A stretch of DNA of 12,191 nt, from assembly GCA_016763895.1 (NCBI GenBank), contig JAESSV010000152.1:1-12191 (forward strand), written 5' to 3'. Position 1 is the stretch's first letter, and each line of letters begins with the position of its first letter. The position numbers and the translations under genes were made by a program. Origin of the DNA: Magnetovibrio sp. Its GTDB lineage: Bacteria > Pseudomonadota > Alphaproteobacteria > Rhodospirillales > Magnetovibrionaceae. Under the pieces are notes generated by a model. The model made no database searches, was not told where the DNA came from, and saw nothing but the letters and a program-made list of their open reading frames with translations. Positions 6,806-12,191 of this stretch are shown here, piece by piece.

Positions 6806-6842
6806 TTTAGGGTCAGACCTTTAGTTTGATTCTGACCCTAAA
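6806..6842. repeat. 12-bp perfect inverted repeat
   Basis: TTTAGGGTCAGA (6806-6817) and TCTGACCCTAAA (6831-6842) are exact reverse complements around a 13-base loop. The left arm continues into the nested palindrome GGTCAGACC (6811-6819). T-rich runs lie before it (6786-6808) rather than after it, so it is not a standard intrinsic terminator for the cytochrome gene, although it may still protect or end that transcript. GGGTCAGACC-type palindromes resemble REP-like elements of other bacteria; that link is only a resemblance. Confidence 0.55.
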
Positions 6843-6871
6843 CGTCATTTATTTGACGCAAACGTCATTTA
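6841..6871. promoter_or_regulatory. Cluster of CGTCA/TGACG half-sites, operator-like
   Basis: AACGTCATTTA occurs twice as a direct repeat (6841-6851 and 6861-6871), exactly 20 bp apart, with an inverted TGACG at 6854-6858 between the copies. The three half-sites can form two alternative dyads. Their position 66-96 bp before the acyltransferase-hydrolase gene, and the two-helical-turn spacing, suit a regulator binding site. No clear promoter hexamers are visible in the rest of 6872-6936. Confidence 0.35.
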
Positions 6872-6936
6872 GGCTCACCATGTAACACATAAGCATAGTG
6901 ATCGTACAACAGAGTAACCAATGAGGGTGCTCGATA

Positions 6937-9246
6937 ATGACGCCAAAAGACTCGAACACGGAATTTAACTTTGACATAAACGAAGGCACCTATGACTGGT
7001 GTGTGAAGTCGTTTCATGCCTTGCGCAACACCCTTGGCGTTAACCTTAAAGTCCACCATGACTTAGATCTTTCTGAACAGGGTGACATTTTTCTGTTCAA
7101 TCACTTTGCCCGTTTTGAAACCATCGTTCCCCCTTATATCATCCATAAAGCTTGTGGCAGTTACTGTCGAACGGTGGCGGATCATGCCTTGTTTGAAGGC
7201 AATGAACGCGTGAGCTCGTTTCTCCGCAGCGTCGGGGCCGTGCCCAACACGATGCCGGGGCTTTTGCCCTTTTTGGCTGCTGAAATCTTAAGCGGACGCA
7301 AGGTTGTCATTTTCCCCGAAGGCGGCATGGTCAAAGATCGCCGCGTCATGGATGACGAAGGCGAATTCAACATCTATTCCAGAACCGCCGAAGAACGCCG
7401 CAAACATCACAAAGGGGCCAGCGTGCTGGCGCTCACCCTCGACATCTTCAAACGCCGCATCCTAACCTTACAGCACCGATCTGATACGACACGTTTGGAC
7501 AGGTGGACCAAAACTTTGGGCATGCCGTCAAGGGAAGCCTTGTTGAAAGCCGCCGCGAAACCCACGGTAATTGTACCCGGAACCATTACGTTTTACCCCT
7601 TGCACATTGACGAAAATGCCTTCAGCAAAACCGCTGTATTTTGGTCCAAGGGCCTGAGGCGTCAGTTTCTTGAAGAATTGGTGATCGAAGGCAATATCTT
7701 GCTCAAAGACACCGACATGGACATTCGCTTTGGCGATCCTCTTTACACCCACAAGCAATGGCGTTGGTGGGAACGCATGTTGATGGAAAACTATTTTAAG
7801 AAGGTGAATTCATTAACAGACCTCTTTAACCTGCGCGGGCAACATGCCAAAGACTGGTCTGAACGCATGTTGATCAGATGTATTTCTTCAGAAACAAAAC
7901 GCATTCGCGACCTCAGCATGAAAGCCCTTTACACCGGAATTACAGTTAATTTGAGCCACCTGGCTTCAAGTTTGATCATCTGCATGATTGAACATGGACA
8001 CAAATCCATAGACTTAAAAACATTTCATTACACCTTGTACTTAGCGCTTAAGAAACTTCAAGACCAAGAGGGTGTTGCCTTACACCGCAGTTTGTATTGG
8101 CCCGATCGGTATCGGGGCTTGATCGAAGGTAAATGCACCGAATTGGACAGGTTTTTATCGACCATAGAAACAGCCGGATTAATCGAGCTTTCCGATAAGG
8201 CCTATCATTTTTTGCCGCCGTTGTTTCAGGAATTCAAATTTGATGAAGTTCGCCTCAGCAACCCAATTTTGATTTATGCCAATGAAGTCGCGCCGATCCC
8301 CAAAGTCAAAAAGATCATTGACGAATCGCTTATAGAAGCTGAAAAAATCACCGAACTTGAACTTGTTGAGCTGTTGTATGACGATGAAATTCGGGCTTTT
8401 GAATGGAACAACCGTCACTTTCACAAAACCCAGCATAACGATATTAATGACAAGGAAACGGCGACGACTAACGGCGCCCCGTTTTTTCACTGCCCCAAGG
8501 GGAAAAAGCCCATTGGTATCCTTTTGGTCCATGGCCTTTTGGCGTCTCCTGCGGAATGGAACGCCTATGGCGATAAGCTGCAAAAAGAAGGCTATGCTGT
8601 TTTAGGCGTTCGTCTTGCCGGACACGGCACATCGCCTTGGGACTTGCACACCCGCAGTTGGCAAGAATGGCTGGACTCCATCAAACGTTGTTATCGCATT
8701 TTATCGGCGCACTGTGACAAGGTTGTTGTGATGGGCTTTTCTTCGGGGGGTGCGCTGGCTTTGATCCATGCCGCATCAGGGCCTAAAAACCTAGCGGGTG
8801 TTGCCAGCATCAATGCCCCAATCAAATTTCAAGATGCCAAAATAGCATTTGTGCCGTTCCTCAACACCTTCAACAAAGTGGCCGAATGGTTGCCCATGGT
8901 CGACAACGTCTTGCCGTTTCGCAGCAACGACAGCGAACACCCTCGCATCAACTACCACGCCATGCCCATTCATGCCTTGAACCAAATGCGCACCATGATT
9001 GACAAGATGCAAAACCGTCTGTCCGAAATTCAGGTGCCCGTGTTGTTGGTTCAAGCAAACCAAGATCCCGTGGTCCACCCCGACAGCGTCAATTACATCT
9101 ATCAAAAGCTGTCCACCGACCGGAAATTGAAATGGATCAAACAAGACATCCACGGCATTGTTACCGAGGAAGGGTCCAAAAGCTGGGACGTCCTTGATAC
9201 TTTCTTGGCCCGAATGACACCGTCACAAGCGGAGGATACACCATGA
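6937..9246 (+). CDS. Two-domain protein: glycerolipid-type acyltransferase fused to alpha/beta hydrolase
   Basis: This encodes 769 residues; GAGGG about 10 bases upstream supports the ATG. Residues about 40-330 look like a PlsC/PlsB-type acyltransferase: NHFARFE at 55-61 (His56, but Glu61 where most relatives have Asp), FPEGG at 126-130, and IVPGTITFYPLHI at about 209-221, which fits the last conserved block. Residues about 330-510 form a charged helical linker of no recognised family. Residues about 525-765 are a serine hydrolase of the monoacylglycerol lipase/carboxylesterase type. They contain VHGLLASP with the oxyanion HG at 532-533, nucleophile Ser602 in GFSSGG, and likely Asp710 (QANQDPVV) and His739 (DIHG). 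No signal peptide or certain membrane span is visible. The gene overlaps the acyl-CoA ligase gene by 4 bp, so acyl transfer, ester hydrolysis and acyl activation are co-expressed. The exact substrates are unknown. Confidence 0.88.
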   Translation: MTPKDSNTEFNFDINEGTYDWCVKSFHALRNTLGVNLKVHHDLDLSEQGDIFLFNHFARFETIVPPYIIHKACGSYCRTVADHALFEGNERVSSFLRSVGAVPNTMPGLLPFLAAEILSGRKVVIFPEGGMVKDRRVMDDEGEFNIYSRTAEERRKHHKGASVLALTLDIFKRRILTLQHRSDTTRLDRWTKTLGMPSREALLKAAAKPTVIVPGTITFYPLHIDENAFSKTAVFWSKGLRRQFLEELVIEGNILLKDTDMDIRFGDPLYTHKQWRWWERMLMENYFKKVNSLTDLFNLRGQHAKDWSERMLIRCISSETKRIRDLSMKALYTGITVNLSHLASSLIICMIEHGHKSIDLKTFHYTLYLALKKLQDQEGVALHRSLYWPDRYRGLIEGKCTELDRFLSTIETAGLIELSDKAYHFLPPLFQEFKFDEVRLSNPILIYANEVAPIPKVKKIIDESLIEAEKITELELVELLYDDEIRAFEWNNRHFHKTQHNDINDKETATTNGAPFFHCPKGKKPIGILLVHGLLASPAEWNAYGDKLQKEGYAVLGVRLAGHGTSPWDLHTRSWQEWLDSIKRCYRILSAHCDKVVVMGFSSGGALALIHAASGPKNLAGVASINAPIKFQDAKIAFVPFLNTFNKVAEWLPMVDNVLPFRSNDSEHPRINYHAMPIHALNQMRTMIDKMQNRLSEIQVPVLLVQANQDPVVHPDSVNYIYQKLSTDRKLKWIKQDIHGIVTEEGSKSWDVLDTFLARMTPSQAEDTP

Positions 9247-10871
9247 GCGAATTCTCTCAGCTGCCATGCAGTCCCGCTTGGGACATTTTATCCAATACGG
9301 CAAAAGCCCATCCTGACTTAAGGTGCCTCGATTTTTTGGGCAACACGATGACCTATGGTGAAGTTTGGGCAACGGTGCGTTTGGCGGCACGGGGATTACA
9401 AGATTTGGGTGTTAAAAAAGGCGACCGGGTTGGCTTGTGCCTGCCCAATTGTCCTTATTATGTGATTGCGCACTACGCCACACTTTTGGCCGGGGGGACG
9501 GTGGTGAACTTCAATCCACTGTACACCAAACAAGAAATTCATCACCAAATTGTTGATAGTTCCATCACCATCATGTTCACGTTGGACATCAAAACCATCT
9601 ATGAAAAAGTCGCGTCCGCGCTGCACAACACATCCCTGCGGTCGATTGTTGTGTGCGCTTTAAGTGAAGCCTTGCCGCCCATAAAAAGTTTATTGTTTCA
9701 AGTCTTCAAGCGCGCCGAAATTGCGACCATTCCCAAAGATTTGGGCCACGTTCCGTTTGAGCTTTTGATTGCTGACAAAGACGAGCCGAGACCCGTCGAC
9801 ATTGATCCCAAAACAGACATTGCCATCCTTCAATACACAGGCGGCACCACGGGGGTTCCCAAAGCCGCCATGCTCACCCACGCCAACATCCGCGCCAACA
9901 CAGAACAAGTGCGTTTGTGGCTGGACGATACCGAACCCGGGCAAGAGAAATTCCTGTGCGTGATCCCTTTTTTCCATGTGTTCGCCATGACGGCGGCCAT
10001 GAACTTTGGCCTCACCACCGGGTCAGAATTGATCTTGTTGCCGCGCTTTGACCTGAGCGACCTTTTGGACACCATCACCCAGAAAAAACCCACCATATTC
10101 CCGGCGGTCCCGACCATTTACGGGGCCATTAATGCCGCCCAAGACTTAGACCGCTATGACTTGAAATCCATTCGCTATTGCATCAGCGGTGGCGCCCCCC
10201 TGCCCGGCAAGGTCAAAACCGGATTCGAAGCCATCAGCGATTGCGTTCTGGTCGAAGGCTATGGCCTGTCCGAAGCTTCGCCGGTCGTGGCGTGCAACCA
10301 TCCCAAGCGCGAAAACAAAGCCGGCTCCATTGGTTTGGCGTTGCCCTGGACTGAAATTGAATGTCGCGATCTGGACGATTTTGACAAGGTATCGGCCCCG
10401 GGCGAACCCGGTGAATTGATTATAAAAGGCCCGCAAGTCATGGCCGGCTACCTTGACAATGAAGACGAAACAAATTTGGTGCTCAACGACGGCTGGCTCA
10501 GAACCGGGGACGTGGGATACCAGGACAAAGACGGCTATTTCTTTTTAACCGACCGCATCAAAGACTTGATCATTTGCTCAGGGTTTAAAGTTTATCCCCA
10601 TGTAATTGAAGAAGCTCTGTACCGACACGAAGACGTTTATGAGGCCATCGTTATTGGCATTCCCGACGATTACCGGGGCGAAGTGCCCAAGGCGTTCGTC
10701 ACCTTGAAATCTGGGGCCAAAGCCACGGCCGAAAGCCTTTTGGCTTATGCGAATAAAAACCTTAATCCCATAGAACGCCCCATCGCCGTCGAAATTCGCA
10801 ACGAACTTCCCAAAACACTTGTTGGCAAACTTTCAAAAAAGGAACTGATCAAGGAACAATCTCATGGATAA
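9243..10871 (+). CDS. Fatty-acid/acyl-CoA ligase (AMP-forming, FadD-like)
   Basis: This 542-residue adenylate-forming enzyme makes acyl-CoA from a free acid, ATP and CoA via an acyl-AMP. All core motifs are present: the phosphate loop YTGGTTGVPK (198-207), the adenine-binding GYGLSE (339-344), the ribose-binding GWLRTGDVG with Asp423, the hinge DRIKDLIICSGFKVYP, and the C-terminal catalytic lysine Lys529 in LPKTLVGKLSKKEL. Motif style and length fit medium- to long-chain fatty acids (FadD-like), but chain length cannot be read from the sequence. The ATG overlaps the preceding stop (ATGA), with GGAGG at 9231-9235, so translation is coupled to the acyltransferase-hydrolase. The MerR-type gene starts 8 bp before this gene's end. 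The protein is probably cytosolic or peripheral at the inner membrane. Confidence 0.93.
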   Translation: MSEFSQLPCSPAWDILSNTAKAHPDLRCLDFLGNTMTYGEVWATVRLAARGLQDLGVKKGDRVGLCLPNCPYYVIAHYATLLAGGTVVNFNPLYTKQEIHHQIVDSSITIMFTLDIKTIYEKVASALHNTSLRSIVVCALSEALPPIKSLLFQVFKRAEIATIPKDLGHVPFELLIADKDEPRPVDIDPKTDIAILQYTGGTTGVPKAAMLTHANIRANTEQVRLWLDDTEPGQEKFLCVIPFFHVFAMTAAMNFGLTTGSELILLPRFDLSDLLDTITQKKPTIFPAVPTIYGAINAAQDLDRYDLKSIRYCISGGAPLPGKVKTGFEAISDCVLVEGYGLSEASPVVACNHPKRENKAGSIGLALPWTEIECRDLDDFDKVSAPGEPGELIIKGPQVMAGYLDNEDETNLVLNDGWLRTGDVGYQDKDGYFFLTDRIKDLIICSGFKVYPHVIEEALYRHEDVYEAIVIGIPDDYRGEVPKAFVTLKSGAKATAESLLAYANKNLNPIERPIAVEIRNELPKTLVGKLSKKELIKEQSHG

Positions 10872-11187
10872 GTTCTATTCCGTTGATGAATTGGCGCATG
10901 AATGCGACGTCACCCCACGCACCATTCGCTTGTACATTGAAAAAAAATTACTGGCCCCCGTCCGTGTGGGCCGCAGCTTTGTCTTTACACAAAAAAGCGT
11001 CAAACGCTTGCAAACGATTTTACGAGACAAATGCATCGGGTTTTCTCTCCACGACATAAAAAAACGTCTCGACGCGAAGTCTACGGATGAATTCAAAAGC
11101 CTGATTGCTCGGGTGGATGGCGTCATTTCTGCGGCGAAAACGGAACGTAAAGACTTGAGCAAACAACTGTCCAAGACTTGTCATTAA
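10864..11187 (+). CDS. Small MerR-family transcriptional regulator
   Basis: This 107-residue protein has a MerR-type winged helix-turn-helix: YSVDELAHECDVTPRTIRLYIEKKLL (residues 5-30), a wing around VRVGRSFVF (33-41), and the second helical pair to about 70. It ends in a short helix (75-103) likely to form the dimer coiled coil. There is no effector-binding domain or cysteine metal site, so it probably binds DNA without a complex ligand domain. It overlaps the ligase gene by 8 bp, with AAGGA at 10851-10855 as SD, so it is co-expressed with the genes it may control. MerR proteins such as LiuR regulate fatty-acid and branched-chain acid breakdown in other proteobacteria. The last codons and the stop (11171-11187) form the first unit of the tandem repeat array. 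Confidence 0.88.
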   Translation: MDKFYSVDELAHECDVTPRTIRLYIEKKLLAPVRVGRSFVFTQKSVKRLQTILRDKCIGFSLHDIKKRLDAKSTDEFKSLIARVDGVISAAKTERKDLSKQLSKTCH

Positions 11188-11287
11188 CCAAGACTTGTCA
11201 TTAACCAAGACGGGTCATTAACCAAGACGGGTCATTAACCAAGACGGGTCATTAACAACGCGGGCCATGAACCAAGCGGGCCATTAA
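11171..11287. repeat. Tandem array of seven 16-17 bp units
   Basis: Five 17-bp units follow without interruption: CCAAGACTTGTCATTAA at 11171 and 11188, then CCAAGACGGGTCATTAA at 11205, 11222 and 11239. Two degenerate 16-bp units follow at 11256-11271 and 11272-11287, where GGGTC has become GGGCC. Read across the joints, each perfect unit yields the weak dyad GTCATTAACCAAGAC (GTC-N9-GAC), four times. The first unit supplies the C-terminus and stop codon of the MerR-type gene; the last abuts the SD of the thiolase gene. The array is not coding, because the 17-bp period breaks frame and every unit carries TAA. It may be a regulator-binding array or a slippage-prone spacer; both are inference. 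Confidence 0.9.
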
Positions 11288-11300
11288 AAGGAATAAAAAC

Positions 11301-12191
11301 ATGAAATCTATTGTTATAGCCGGGTATGTTCGATCTCCGTTTACCTTTGCCACTAAAGGCCCGCTTGCCCACACGCGACCCGATGAAATCGCCGCTCAAG
11401 TTGTGCGCGCCTTAATCAAACGCACAGGCGTGGCGGGAAAAGACATCGAAGACCTCATCATGGGCTGTGCCTTTCCAGAAGGCGAACAAGGCTTTAACGT
11501 CGCAAGGTTGGTGGGGTTCATGGCCGACCTGCCTTTATCCGTTGGCGGCGTAACGGTGAACCGGTTTTGTGGTTCGTCCATGCAAGCCATCCACATGGCC
11601 GCGGGGGCTATGCAAATGGGCGCCGGAGAAGCCTATATTTGTGCGGGCATGGAAAGCATGAGCCGCATGCCGCTGACGGGCTTTAATCCCCTGCCCCACC
11701 CGGAATTGGCCAAACGCATGCCCGGCGCGTACATGGGCATGGGAGAAACGGCCGAAAACGTTGCCGTAAAATACAAATTTACCCGCGAAGAACAAGACGC
11801 CTTTTCTCATGTCAGCCACCAAAAAGCCGCCAGCGCTCAAGCCGCCGGGCATCTGAGCGAAGAAATCATCGCCATCAAAACAACACACGGCATGGTCAAA
11901 GAAGACGGGTGTATCCGCGCGGAAACATCTCTTGAAGCCTTGGCCGATTTAAAACCAGCTTTTTCAGAAACAGGCACCGTAACGGCGGCAAGCTCATCGC
12001 CCTTAACCGATGGCGCCTCTGCTGTATTGGTCACCACCGAAGATTATGCCAAGGCCCATAAGCTGAAACCCCTTGCCCGGATTGCCTCTTTTGCGGTGGC
12101 CGGGTGTGATCCAAAAATTATGGGCATTGGCCCGGTGGAAGCGACACAAAAAGCCTTAAAACGCGCGGGGATTACCCTTGATGACGTAGAC
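11301..12191 (+). CDS. Thiolase (acetyl-CoA acyltransferase), 5' part, cut by the window edge
   Basis: The frame is open from the ATG at 11301 to the last base, giving 297 residues of an enzyme usually about 390-400 long. AAAGGAA at about 11287-11293 is the SD. The nucleophile is Cys90 (VNRFCGSSMQAIHMAAGAMQ), followed by AGMESMSRMP and MGMGETAENVA, with TAASSSPLTDGASAVL where thiolases have TAGNSS-type residues. The C-terminal His and Cys of the active site lie outside the window. It catalyses either thiolytic cleavage of 3-ketoacyl-CoA (FadA-like, last step of beta-oxidation) or condensation of two acyl-CoA. Its place after an acyl-CoA ligase favours fatty-acid breakdown. The repeat array lies between it and the regulator gene, so its expression could be set separately from the upstream genes. 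Confidence 0.92.
   Translation, partial: MKSIVIAGYVRSPFTFATKGPLAHTRPDEIAAQVVRALIKRTGVAGKDIEDLIMGCAFPEGEQGFNVARLVGFMADLPLSVGGVTVNRFCGSSMQAIHMAAGAMQMGAGEAYICAGMESMSRMPLTGFNPLPHPELAKRMPGAYMGMGETAENVAVKYKFTREEQDAFSHVSHQKAASAQAAGHLSEEIIAIKTTHGMVKEDGCIRAETSLEALADLKPAFSETGTVTAASSSPLTDGASAVLVTTEDYAKAHKLKPLARIASFAVAGCDPKIMGIGPVEATQKALKRAGITLDDVD

Noticed and set aside
6786..6842. Classical rho-independent terminator after the cytochrome gene
   Set aside because: The T-runs lie before the inverted repeat, not after it, and no GC-rich stem precedes them.
2063..6842. Shared AAAGGTCTGA in the rpoH leader (2069-2078) and, as reverse complement, near 6815-6824, as a dispersed repeat family
   Set aside because: Only about 10 bases match and the flanks differ. 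This is too short to claim a family without a genome-wide count.
8179..8583. 134-codon minus-strand frame inside the acyltransferase-hydrolase gene
   Set aside because: It is antisense to a continuous two-domain protein, and its composition is that of reversed coding sequence. No independent evidence supports it.
8791..9153. 120-codon minus-strand frame inside the hydrolase domain
   Set aside because: It is antisense to the conserved nucleophile-to-His region and has no start signal of its own.
11171..11287. CRISPR array
   Set aside because: The units are 16-17 bp and directly adjacent, with no unique spacers and no cas genes. It is a simple tandem repeat.

Overview
The window comes from an alphaproteobacterium of moderate G+C content. 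The evidence is an RluD gene directly upstream of an RpoH gene whose protein carries an alphaproteobacterial-style N-terminal core (PEQ..LSRYLQEIRKFPML), a DHC-type dihaem cytochrome c, and the general style of the proteins. A Rhodospirillales-like or marine relative is plausible, but this is not proven from sequence alone. Gene density is high, and no gene-free stretch exceeds about 155 bases.

Layout. (1) Bases 1-1092 (+) hold the 3' part of an unrecognised gene ending in a membrane tail, followed after 10 bp by a gene for an unrecognised multi-span membrane protein. (2) Bases 1095-3138 (-) hold rluD (23S rRNA pseudouridine synthase) and then rpoH (heat-shock sigma factor). The 112-bp gap between them contains a candidate promoter and a leader with overlapping, mutually exclusive hairpins. 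(3) Bases 3155-4475 (+) hold a compact three-gene unit that diverges from rluD across only 16 bp: a small anchored protein, an M67/JAMM-type metallopeptidase and a GreB-type transcript cleavage factor. (4) Bases 4486-6213 (-) encode a periplasmic gamma-glutamyltransferase, convergent with greB and divergent from the next gene. (5) Bases 6290-6781 (+) encode an exported DHC-type dihaem cytochrome c. (6) Bases 6782-6936 are intergenic and carry a 12-bp inverted repeat and a cluster of CGTCA/TGACG half-sites. (7) Bases 6937-12191 (+) form a lipid/fatty-acid cluster: a two-domain acyltransferase-alpha/beta-hydrolase protein, an acyl-CoA ligase overlapping it by 4 bp, a small MerR-type regulator overlapping the ligase by 8 bp, a 117-bp array of 16-17 bp tandem repeats, and a thiolase running off the right edge.

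How they may work together. The cluster in (7) reads as an acyl-handling pathway. The hydrolase half could release acyl chains from esters, the ligase would activate free fatty acids to acyl-CoA, the thiolase would carry out the last step of beta-oxidation (or the reverse condensation), and the acyltransferase half could put acyl groups back onto glycerolipids. The small MerR protein is the obvious candidate local regulator. The tandem array between its gene and the thiolase gene, and the dyad-rich region before the first gene, are candidate target sites. The most unusual items in the window are the acyltransferase-hydrolase fusion, the tandem repeat array that begins inside the regulator's last codons, and the layered hairpins in the rpoH leader. 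Function beyond family level is inferred throughout.
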